Source: a virus. Taken from it: a stretch of DNA of 20,102 nt. How positions within the stretch are numbered: the first letter of the stretch is position 1; every line of letters begins with the position of its first letter. Below are positions 13,247-20,102 of this stretch, in pieces. The translations under genes and the position numbers were made by a program. Below the pieces are notes generated by a model. The model was not told where the DNA came from, did not search any database, and saw nothing but the letters and a program-made list of their open reading frames with translations. The DNA is taken from positions 1 to 20,102 of IMG/VR virus record IMGVR_UViG_3300021368_000626, one strand, 5' to 3'.

Positions 13247-14941
13247 TCAATCAAACTCCACGAATATAACACCTACCGTATCTCCCATATCAACACTATT
13301 GGCATTTGTTCTTTGTATTCTAATTTCATCTCCTCTATCAAAAGTATGGTTTACAACCACTGAACCTCTCCATATTGTACTTGAATGAGGAGATTGTGTT
13401 AATTCCATTGTAGCACTTCCACTTACTCCTGAATCATCTTGAGTTGCACTCTTCGCTACTGCAATTTGGAAAAATTCTCCCGAACTAGAATTATCATTAT
13501 TATTGTTTATTTTCCAAGTTTGTTCATTTGTACTTGTAACTGTATGGGCTCTAGTGTTTATTGTGAAATATTTTACTGTTCCCGATTTAGGCATAATATA
13601 TCCCCAATGGTTATTACTTGAAGCGACATCATTTGCTACTGCTTTTAGATTTACTGCACCGGAATTCATGTCACTTCTATTATACACAAATGAAACACAA
13701 CTGTTAATGTTACCTAACGAAGTTTTAATTTCACCTGTAACTTCTGCACCCGTAGCAGTTGTAGCAAACTTAGCCGAGTTATTATGATAGAGAGTTACTG
13801 CTCCATTATCATTGAATACTGCTCCCGATTCTGCTGCATCTGTTCCCATCATTATTTTGACATTTGTTCCGGCTAAAATTAAATCACCTGTACCACCATC
13901 ATTAACATAAGAGTTAGAACCATCATGGTATATCTCTAGGTCGCCACCAGTTCCGAGTTTTAATTTATTATCGTCATTAAGTTGTATATTACCTGCAACC
14001 TCTAATATTTCAGAAGGAGATTCTGTACCAATACCAATTTTACCTCCTAATGGTTGTAATGAAATATCTCTAGCGGCATTACCACTATTTCTTCCTTGAA
14101 TCCAAAGTGAATAAGGAGAATCGTTATCTAATCCAAATGCAAACTCTGAATTTTCATTTTGAAATATTTGTCCTGCCGTAGCACCAAATGTTAATGATGG
14201 TGCAATAGTTGATTGTGTATCTACATGAAATTTTGCGGCAGGTGCATTAGTACCAATTCCAACTCTTGAAGTACCTGCATTACAATAAAATATATCATTT
14301 TCTGTATCAGAGTTCCAAACTAGGTCTATATCATCTTGATTTGCATTTATTTCTACTTGTCTAGCACTACCACGAAGTCTCATATACTCCTGTTCTACTG
14401 AACCCGCTTCTGTTAGTCTGAATATCATCTCACCATCTTCTGTGCCATTGCTGACATCATTCGGTTTCATCACTATTCTACCGAAGTTGGTCTTCTCACT
14501 TGCATCGTTATTGGCACTCCAAACTATTGCACCAATATCATCCGCATCACTTGAGTTAGCACTATCGTTTCTATACAAATCAAGTATAGGCCCATCAACC
14601 GCATCAGCATTTGTATTCTCTAAAATCAAAGTAGAAGTATTAGATGCACTATTTGTAATAGTAACAGATTTAGTTTGAGCATTCATTGAAATAGTTCCAT
14701 CGGCATTAATTGCCATACTTTGTATTCCTGATATATCATTAACACTAAAGATATCTCCACTATTTAATGTTGGAGATATAGAGAAAACTTGTCCTTGAAC
14801 CCCTTCAAAAGATAGAGTATTATCATCTAATATTTTCAAGTCTACTGGACTGTTATCTTTACCCGTAAATGTAATTTTAGGATGAGTAGTTGCCACACCT
14901 GTATTCGGTGTAATTAAAATATCTTTATCACTATCTGCCAT
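13247..14941 (-). CDS. Tail fibre / adhesin protein with shared beta modules
   Basis: A 564-aa structural protein. The N-terminus (DKDILITPNTGVATTHPKI, then DLKILDDNTLSFEG) resembles the virion-attachment end of many marine phage fibres. The middle holds two GIGT anchors (RVGIGTNAPAAKFHV and KIGIGTESPSEILEV) and an LGTGGDLEIYHDGSNSY module also found in the long fibre to the right. The last 150 residues, after a GEIKTSLGNINS linker, are different: a Ser/Asn-rich globular region ending in VDMGDTVGVIFVEFD, probably the receptor-binding tip with a C1q/jelly-roll-like look. The start overlaps the upstream stop (TAATG). It likely recognises the host surface; the ligand is unknown. Confidence 0.75.
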   Translation of the reverse strand: MADSDKDILITPNTGVATTHPKITFTGKDNSPVDLKILDDNTLSFEGVQGQVFSISPTLNSGDIFSVNDISGIQSMAINADGTISMNAQTKSVTITNSASNTSTLILENTNADAVDGPILDLYRNDSANSSDADDIGAIVWSANNDASEKTNFGRIVMKPNDVSNGTEDGEMIFRLTEAGSVEQEYMRLRGSARQVEINANQDDIDLVWNSDTENDIFYCNAGTSRVGIGTNAPAAKFHVDTQSTIAPSLTFGATAGQIFQNENSEFAFGLDNDSPYSLWIQGRNSGNAARDISLQPLGGKIGIGTESPSEILEVAGNIQLNDDNKLKLGTGGDLEIYHDGSNSYVNDGGTGDLILAGTNVKIMMGTDAAESGAVFNDNGAVTLYHNNSAKFATTATGAEVTGEIKTSLGNINSCVSFVYNRSDMNSGAVNLKAVANDVASSNNHWGYIMPKSGTVKYFTINTRAHTVTSTNEQTWKINNNNDNSSSGEFFQIAVAKSATQDDSGVSGSATMELTQSPHSSTIWRGSVVVNHTFDRGDEIRIQRTNANSVDMGDTVGVIFVEFD

Positions 14942-15657
14942 TATAAACCAACCCTTCCTCTTATATTATTAAATGATTGCACTACTTCTGCCGTTGTCAA
15001 TGCAGTATCGTATATCTTTACGAGAGCAACTTGCCCATTAAAGTGTCCTGCATAACCCTTGCCGATTGTAATATTATGTGTAGCGGCTTCTGCGGCAGTT
15101 ATTACTTCACTATTCGTACTTACAAAACTTGTATCAGTAGATAAGAGTGTTCCATTTTTATAATGTCTTTGTTGTGTATTAGTAAAATCTCTTACGACAG
15201 TATAATGATGCCATACATTATCAACATTAAAATGAGCACCTGCACCAGTACCATTGTAATAATTTGTACTAGCATCTGCACCATCTCCAAAATATAGAGT
15301 CATAGAACCATTTGTTTCATTTGTTATTGTTCCTGTACCATGATAACTTTTATTATAAATATTACATCTATTATCACGATTATCTGATTTAAACAATAGT
15401 TCCCATGTAGCATCACCTGTTAAGTTATCAACTAATGGTGTATCTCCAACTTGAAAATAGTCATCACTTCCATCAAAATCAAAATATCCTGCATTGTTAG
15501 TACTAAATGTAGCACCATTAGTAACAGTAGCGGCAATATTTTGTATAACATCATAAACAGTAGTACCACTTCCTGAGTATGATTTAGGATTAGCCGCATC
15601 ATAACAGAAAATTAGATTATTAGGTTTAGATAACTTTGCTCCTCCCGATACTCCCAT
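14941..15657 (-). CDS. LamG / concanavalin A-like lectin domain protein (third paralogue)
   Basis: A 238-aa virion-associated protein with a single jelly-roll (LamG-like) domain. GGAGG (15665-15669) lies 7 nt before ATG 15657. It opens with LSKPNNLIFCYDAANPKSYSG, followed by FDFDGSDDYFQV, a central TWELLFKS strand, HHYTVVRDF, and a closing LVKIYDTALTTAEVVQSF then RGRVGL. This D-A-A-N-P start and R-G-R ending are typical of small LamG proteins in marine phage tails and are shared with the two paralogues to the right. Likely binds glycans on the host or decorates the tail. Confidence 0.75.
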   Translation of the reverse strand: MGVSGGAKLSKPNNLIFCYDAANPKSYSGSGTTVYDVIQNIAATVTNGATFSTNNAGYFDFDGSDDYFQVGDTPLVDNLTGDATWELLFKSDNRDNRCNIYNKSYHGTGTITNETNGSMTLYFGDGADASTNYYNGTGAGAHFNVDNVWHHYTVVRDFTNTQQRHYKNGTLLSTDTSFVSTNSEVITAAEAATHNITIGKGYAGHFNGQVALVKIYDTALTTAEVVQSFNNIRGRVGL

Positions 15658-15659
15658 AT

Positions 15660-15791
15660 TTATTCCTCCAATGATTCGATTATATCTAAAGCGGCAGTTT
15701 GTAATTCTACAGTAACATGTTTTCCAATACCTTGTAGTATATTATTTAATTGCTTGACAGAATATTTTTTACCATTTATTTCATATTTCAT
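15660..15791 (-). CDS. Small hypothetical protein (43 aa) between LamG genes
   Basis: A 43-aa ORF linked by ATGA to the second LamG gene and ending 2 nt before the third. GGAG (15801-15804) is 9 nt upstream. The protein starts MKYEINGKKYSVKQLNNIL and ends in a helix (ELQTAALDIIESLEE). The junction pattern supports a real gene. It may be a small partner or chaperone of the neighbouring lectin-like protein; no family recognised. Confidence 0.55.
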   Translation of the reverse strand: MKYEINGKKYSVKQLNNILQGIGKHVTVELQTAALDIIESLEE

Positions 15792-16549
15792 ATTCCAACT
15801 CTCCCTCTTGTTGCATTAAAATTCTGTAATATTTCTGCGGCAGATAATGTTTTAGAATAAATTCTAGCACAAAGCATACTTCCCATAAAACCATATCTAG
15901 ATGTTCCTGAAGAATAACTTGCCATTATTCTATTAACTGTTAATTCAGAATCAGAAAGTGTTACAGTATTTCCTGTTTGTATTCCATCAACATAAAACGT
16001 TAGGACTCTTCCAGTTGTCGCAGTAAATACAACCTGATGCCAGTCTTTATTCCCTGTTGAAATATCAGTTCCACTAGAATGATAATTACCACCATCATCT
16101 CTAAATCTAGGATACCAACTATTAGCACCTGACATTTGCCATATCATCCAATTAGTAGTAGTACCTTTTCCCCCTAAACTTTGAAAGGTTTGAACTGCAT
16201 TAGAACGAGGTTTAGCCCAAAATTCACAAGACCAAGCATCTTCATCAGCAAAAGTAATACCATCATCAAGTTGTAATCTATTATCAAAATTAGTAGCATC
16301 TGTACTACTATTTCTTCCTGTTATTCCTAAATCAATTGCCTTAACTGCACCCGTATCTGTAGGAAAAGAAAAAGATGCAGTTGTTCCTGCACCTGTAATT
16401 CCTCTATCTCCCCTAGAAGAATGAGAAACAATAGCACTATCTCTCATACTTGTTACTTCATCATCAGAATCAGTACACTTTACATTACCTGCATCAAATG
16501 AAAATATTAGTGAATCACTAACAACATTTAATCCATTATGAAATCCCAT
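15788..16549 (-). CDS. LamG / concanavalin A-like lectin domain protein (second paralogue)
   Basis: A 253-aa protein. I start at ATG 16549, which overlaps the upstream stop (TAATG) and has GAGGAAG just upstream; the in-frame extension to 16603 adds a basic stretch encoded inside the previous gene. The order is the same as its paralogues: NVVSDSLIFSFDAGN near the start, a central WSCEFWAKPRS strand, WHQVVFTATTGRVLTFYVDG, and a C-terminal ARIYSKTLSAAEILQNF then RGRVGI. It has a longer, Ser/Thr-rich insertion in its first third than the others, so binding surfaces probably differ. Confidence 0.75.
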   Translation of the reverse strand: MGFHNGLNVVSDSLIFSFDAGNVKCTDSDDEVTSMRDSAIVSHSSRGDRGITGAGTTASFSFPTDTGAVKAIDLGITGRNSSTDATNFDNRLQLDDGITFADEDAWSCEFWAKPRSNAVQTFQSLGGKGTTTNWMIWQMSGANSWYPRFRDDGGNYHSSGTDISTGNKDWHQVVFTATTGRVLTFYVDGIQTGNTVTLSDSELTVNRIMASYSSGTSRYGFMGSMLCARIYSKTLSAAEILQNFNATRGRVGI

Positions 16550-16818
16550 TATTCTTCCTCGGTTATAACTTCTATTGGGGCAGGTTCTTCTTCTCCTTGC
16601 CATTCAGGGTAAGTTAAAATTTCTTTTATTTCTTTATGATTTAATGGCCCAACTGTATTTTTTAATTTAGAAATAAAATATGGTTTTCTTCCTTCCCATT
16701 TTACAAATGTTCTTTTGTTATCTTTACTATAACGTAATGTATCTTTAGAAGTTTCAAGTACCTTTTCAAAGTCAATTGAATCTACATCTTTTGTATTTAA
16801 TATCATATATTTTCTCAT
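16549..16818 (-). CDS. Conserved small phage structural-region protein (89 aa)
   Basis: An 89-aa protein, ATG overlapping the stop of the first LamG gene (ATGA). The pattern KYMILNTKDVDSIDFEKVL, then SKDTLRYSKDNKRTFVKWEG and the HKEIKEILTYPEW ending recalls small proteins found among fibre and LamG genes of marine tailed phages. The C-terminus is acidic and proline-rich (EEEPAPIEVITEEE). Role unknown; from its position it could assist fibre or lectin assembly. Confidence 0.65.
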   Translation of the reverse strand: MRKYMILNTKDVDSIDFEKVLETSKDTLRYSKDNKRTFVKWEGRKPYFISKLKNTVGPLNHKEIKEILTYPEWQGEEEPAPIEVITEEE

Positions 16819-17498
16819 AATCCAAACCTCTTTCTATTTGCATCAAAGTTTTGTTTAACTTCAGCAGGAGTTAATGCTTTCTTATACATTCTAGCCATAG
16901 CCATTCTTCCTTCATAATAAGTTCCTTGAGCACCACTAGCCGCTTGTTGACTACAAATCTTCCAATCAGCATCTTCGGGAGTTCCATCTCCTGTTATATC
17001 AGAAGGGTCATAGGATTGTCCCAATTCTCCATTTTTATATATTGCCATCAATGTATCATTTTCCCAAGTCATAATAAGATTATGCCAAGCATCTCTAGTA
17101 ATACTTACACTTCTTTGTTTAGAAGTACTTCCTGCTCTAACCCATGCACATACTTGATTATCAGTTGAAGTTCTCCATATTCCATGTGAACCTGCATAAC
17201 CTCCTCTTGTAAATATAGAAGACTTAAACGAATTAGACCAAGTAGCATCTGAAGGAACATATATCCAAACTTCTAAACTAAAGTCATCAGCAAATGTAGC
17301 AGGATAACTATTATTTGTTATAGTTAAATCTTCATTAACACCATCAAAGGTAAAATAACCATCTGTACTATGGGTTGGAGTATTAGCAAGAGTGGTAGCA
17401 TTTCCTCCTGCTATATCAGTAGCACTAGAAAATGATTTAGGATTTAGAGCATCAATACAAACTTCTAATTCTTGTACTATTTTTGGCCCATAGTGCAT
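16815..17498 (-). CDS. LamG / concanavalin A-like lectin domain protein (first paralogue)
   Basis: A 227-aa protein. ATG 17498 is preferred over the longer frame from 17558: it overlaps the fibre stop (TAATG) and GGAG lies 5 nt upstream. It shows MHYGPKIVQELEVCIDALNP, FTFDGVNEDLTI, FSLEVWIYVPSD, WHNLIMTWENDTLMAIYKNG, then ARMYKKALTPAEVKQNFDA and a final KRFGL. This is the standard arrangement of the single-domain LamG proteins that many marine phages carry near tail fibres. Likely a carbohydrate-binding virion component. Confidence 0.78.
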   Translation of the reverse strand: MHYGPKIVQELEVCIDALNPKSFSSATDIAGGNATTLANTPTHSTDGYFTFDGVNEDLTITNNSYPATFADDFSLEVWIYVPSDATWSNSFKSSIFTRGGYAGSHGIWRTSTDNQVCAWVRAGSTSKQRSVSITRDAWHNLIMTWENDTLMAIYKNGELGQSYDPSDITGDGTPEDADWKICSQQAASGAQGTYYEGRMAMARMYKKALTPAEVKQNFDANRKRFGL

Positions 17499-20102
17499 TA
17501 ATACTCCACCACCATCTTCGCTATATCCTTTCTTTCTGCTTGAATGAAATAATAACAATTGATATCATGCATCTTTTCATTTTCAACATACACTTTATTA
17601 TCTTCTATCTTGTCAACATATAATCTTTGGAATCTAGTTTTACCTGTAAGTTGTACTGTTATACTATCTTCATCTACTAGTCCTAACCAATACTCCGGTA
17701 ATTCAATAAATCCTTCTGTACTATCTGTGGTTTCTAATGTTCCTCTAACATATACACCATGTTCAGGGCCTTCTAAAGAACCATGTCTTAATGTCTTTCT
17801 TTCTTTAGTTGGATGAGGAATAACGAATGATTTACTTGTAGCAGATAATGTTCCTGTTACTGTAACACCATCAGCACTTGTTGCTAATTTAGCCACATTA
17901 TCATAATAAAGAGTTACTGCACCGTTATCCATAAATGTAGCCATATTTTCTGCGGCATCATCCCCACCTTTTATGGCAACTTGAGTTGAGTTAATGATTA
18001 AAGAACCAGTTCCTTCTTCGTCTATGTATGAATTAGAACCATCATGATATATCGTTAAATCCGAACCTGCACCAAATATTAATTTATTATTGTCAGCATC
18101 AAGATGTAAGTTTCCTGTGTGTACTGAATCTCCTGTAATATCTAAACCTCTATATGAAAGTACACTACTATTAGTAATTCTCATTATGTTAGAACCACCA
18201 TCATCAAGCCATACACCATCATTTCCATCTAATCTTAATAGACCTGTATCACTGTCAATGTAACTGTTAGTTCCATCATGGAATATTTGTAGGTCTTGAC
18301 CTGCACCTAATCTTAATCTTGTATCATCAGTAGGTATATCTACATGTCCTAATTCACCATCTACTTTCATTACTGTTACTTCAGTTCCATCTGAATCAGT
18401 ACCACCTTTGTTTACATTGAATTTAATATCGTCATTATCACGTACTGTTTGTAAAACTAAGGCGTTGCCATGACCTTCTATAATAGATGAACCTGCATCA
18501 CCATGAATTTTAACAAGACCACTATTTGTATTTCCAAGCATTAGATAGCCACTACCATCTACTTTTATATCTGCATTATTTGAAAGTCTTATATTACCAT
18601 TAACACCTAATACTTCAGCAGGAGTGCTTGTACCAATTCCAACTTTATTATTTCCTGCATCTACAAATATCATATTAGCATTAGAATCTGATTCTACACG
18701 GAAATCCCATGCGGCTAATCCACCTTCATTGAAAACTGCACCATATAATGCATCTAATTTTAATGCGGAATTATTAACATCTGTTGAACCACCTACTGCG
18801 GGCATAAAAAATAATTGTCCATCTTCACTTCCTGCTGAAACATCTCTTGTTTTAGCACCTATTCTAGCATAGTATTTTTCACTACCACCATCATCATTAG
18901 CCTTAAAATCAACAATCCCAACAAAATCTGCATCAGCCGGACTTGATGTGTTTCTATATAATACTAAATCGGGAGCAGAAGAATTACCTGCATCTGTTCC
19001 TTCTAATCTTAATAAATCAGAAGTAGTTGAACTTACAACATGTAATGGAGCAGAAGGACTTGTAGTTCCTATTCCAACTTTATTTGCGGAAGCATCGGAA
19101 AAGAAATTTGTCGAACCATCATCTGATTTAATCAACACATCTACGTTTCTCTCACTGTCGTTGAATGTGATTTGGTTAGACGCAACTTTTAGATTTACTC
19201 TTGCAGTTCCCATTTCATATAGTTTGAATTGGAATGCGGCATTTTCAGTAGTATCGGTTTCATCTTCAATTAAGTTTATGATTTCACCATAAGTTACTTT
19301 CTCATCATTGTCATTCTCGCCTGTAAACTTAATATTACCGATAACATCGTTCACGGCGGGAGAGGCAGAATGCCTATACAAATCCAATGTAGGTGCGGAG
19401 GCACTACCCGCCTCTGTTGATTCTAATAATAACATAGTATCAGTAGATGAACTTTTAACATGTAATGGAGCAGAAGGACTGTTAGTACCTATTCCAACTC
19501 TTCCTGTATCAACATTAATGTTTAAGTTACTATTATGAGTACCTGCATAACCACCAAGAGAAAGATGTCCTGCACTTCCACCACCCGCATTAAGATATGC
19601 AGTTGTATCATTATCTTTCATTGACATAGTTACTAAATCATCAGTAGATTGAAGTCTAAATAATTCGTTATCAGAACCACCATTTACATGTAAATTAACT
19701 GAAGGACTTGTAGTACCTATTCCAACTCGGTCTTCTGATGAATCAACAACTAAAGTATCTGTATCCCAAATTAAATCACCCGTTCCACCAGTAAGAGCAG
19801 TTAAAGTTCCAAGAGCAGTAATAGAGCCTTGATGTTGAGTAACATTAGAGGCGGCTATTCTAGCATCTGCAAATGTACCGGAAGTAATTTTACTTGTTGC
19901 TAAATTAGGAATATGAGATGCAGATAGATTAGCAGTAATATCTCCTGCCGCAGATAATGCTATTCCTGCGGATGCTGATACTGCTACTGTTCCTCCTGCA
20001 TTAGGTAAAGTAATTGTTCTATCAGCAGTTGGGTCTGTAATAGTTAATGTAGTTTCATAAGCATCAGCAGTTGCTCCTTCAAACACTACTGCATTAGCCG
20101 CT
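17498..20102 (-). CDS. Long tail fibre protein, N-terminus beyond the window
   Basis: At least 867 residues are visible; the frame stays open to the right edge, so the start is outside, and the GTG at 20086 is an internal Val. The visible N-terminal part has the common phage fibre repeat FEGATADAYETTLTITDPTA followed by DRTITLPNAGGTV. Next come four GIGT-anchored beta modules (VGIGTTSPS, LHV, then a LYR segment), then two or more LGAGxDLxIxHDGxNSY modules. The last 115 residues are a separate conserved domain (KSFVIPHPTKERKTLRHG, SLEGPEHGVYVRG, then LPEYWLGLVDEDSITV) known from marine cyanophage fibre ends. Likely a trimeric fibre that contacts the host. Confidence 0.85.
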   Translation of the reverse strand, partial: AANAVVFEGATADAYETTLTITDPTADRTITLPNAGGTVAVSASAGIALSAAGDITANLSASHIPNLATSKITSGTFADARIAASNVTQHQGSITALGTLTALTGGTGDLIWDTDTLVVDSSEDRVGIGTTSPSVNLHVNGGSDNELFRLQSTDDLVTMSMKDNDTTAYLNAGGGSAGHLSLGGYAGTHNSNLNINVDTGRVGIGTNSPSAPLHVKSSSTDTMLLLESTEAGSASAPTLDLYRHSASPAVNDVIGNIKFTGENDNDEKVTYGEIINLIEDETDTTENAAFQFKLYEMGTARVNLKVASNQITFNDSERNVDVLIKSDDGSTNFFSDASANKVGIGTTSPSAPLHVVSSTTSDLLRLEGTDAGNSSAPDLVLYRNTSSPADADFVGIVDFKANDDGGSEKYYARIGAKTRDVSAGSEDGQLFFMPAVGGSTDVNNSALKLDALYGAVFNEGGLAAWDFRVESDSNANMIFVDAGNNKVGIGTSTPAEVLGVNGNIRLSNNADIKVDGSGYLMLGNTNSGLVKIHGDAGSSIIEGHGNALVLQTVRDNDDIKFNVNKGGTDSDGTEVTVMKVDGELGHVDIPTDDTRLRLGAGQDLQIFHDGTNSYIDSDTGLLRLDGNDGVWLDDGGSNIMRITNSSVLSYRGLDITGDSVHTGNLHLDADNNKLIFGAGSDLTIYHDGSNSYIDEEGTGSLIINSTQVAIKGGDDAAENMATFMDNGAVTLYYDNVAKLATSADGVTVTGTLSATSKSFVIPHPTKERKTLRHGSLEGPEHGVYVRGTLETTDSTEGFIELPEYWLGLVDEDSITVQLTGKTRFQRLYVDKIEDNKVYVENEKMHDINCYYFIQAERKDIAKMVVEY
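18620..19735 (-). repeat. Four diverged GIGT-anchored repeat modules in the long fibre
   Basis: The protein motif VGIGT(T/S/N)SPS or TPA followed by LHV or LGV recurs near + positions 19720, 19485, 19070 and 18635. On the + strand each appears as a variant of GTACCTATTCCAACT. The spacing is irregular (about 235, 415 and 435 nt). These are coding beta-structure repeats, diverged at the DNA level, and could promote recombination between fibres. Confidence 0.65.

Noticed and set aside
16549-16603. Longer start of the second LamG gene at 16603
   Set aside because: The extra 18 residues are basic, encoded inside the upstream gene in another frame, and not shared by paralogues. ATG 16549 has a TAATG junction and a ribosome binding site.
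17498-17558. Longer start of the first LamG gene at 17558
   Set aside because: The added residues overlap the fibre gene; ATG 17498 has GGAG 5 nt upstream and begins the typical MHYGPKIV sequence.
18624-19538. Open frames on the + strand opposite the long fibre
   Set aside because: They are antisense shadows of a repetitive coding sequence and have no domain pattern or ribosome binding sites.
18620-19735. Regularly recurring motif resembling a CRISPR or DNA repeat array
   Set aside because: The repeats are in frame, diverged and unevenly spaced, and they encode the GIGT fibre motif.
13247-20102. Diversity-generating retroelement targeting the lectin or fibre genes
   Set aside because: No reverse transcriptase and no template-repeat/variable-repeat pair is visible in the window.

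Overview
The window is an AT-rich stretch of a tailed-virus genome, most likely a virus of marine archaea. The archaeal signature is the replication set on the + strand. It contains a PCNA clamp, a family B DNA polymerase, an archaeo-eukaryotic primase with a PriL-type Fe-S tail, an XPF/ERCC4-type nuclease, an AAA+ helicase-like ATPase with a C-terminal winged helix, and an OB-fold (RPA-like) candidate ssDNA-binding protein. This mix recalls the magroviruses of Marine Group II Euryarchaeota, which carry near-complete archaeal-type replication genes. The host is an inference from gene content only.

Region 1 (34-12420, + strand) is a tightly packed replication and repair operon in which most genes touch or overlap (ATGA, TAATG) and many have GGAG or AGGAGG ribosome binding sites. 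In order it holds: the putative ssDNA-binding protein; a small unknown; a RecA-like ATPase; PCNA; the N-terminal part of PolB; a cassette of six very small genes; the C-terminal part of PolB; a Cas4/RecB-like nuclease broken by a frameshift; a zinc microprotein; an unknown; a PriS-PriL-type fused primase; an ERCC4 nuclease; the helicase-like ATPase; a DUF4177-like protein; a DEDDy exonuclease; and two microproteins.

The most striking feature is the polymerase. The gene is cut exactly between motif B and motif C by about 1 kb carrying six microgenes. The two halves join on paper without losing residues, yet motifs A, B and C and the KxRYAG element each carry a substitution at a normally conserved position, including YGHTDS instead of YGDTDS.

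Region 2 (12421-13029, + strand) starts with a T-rich, terminator-like intergenic stretch. A possible TATA box follows about 28 nt before an ATG with no ribosome binding site, heading a chain of four tiny overlapping ORFs.

Region 3 (13026-20102, - strand) is the host-recognition part of the virion genes, convergent with the replication operon. Read from the right it has a long tail fibre gene running off the window edge, a LamG-like protein, a conserved 89-aa small protein, a second LamG-like protein, a 43-aa protein, a third LamG-like protein, a second fibre sharing modules with the first, and a small tail assembly chaperone-like protein. The junctions are nearly all TAATG or ATGA, suggesting one translationally coupled late transcript. 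The fibre and lectin-like modules resemble those of marine bacteriophages, so the genome combines archaeal-type replication genes with phage-like adhesion genes.
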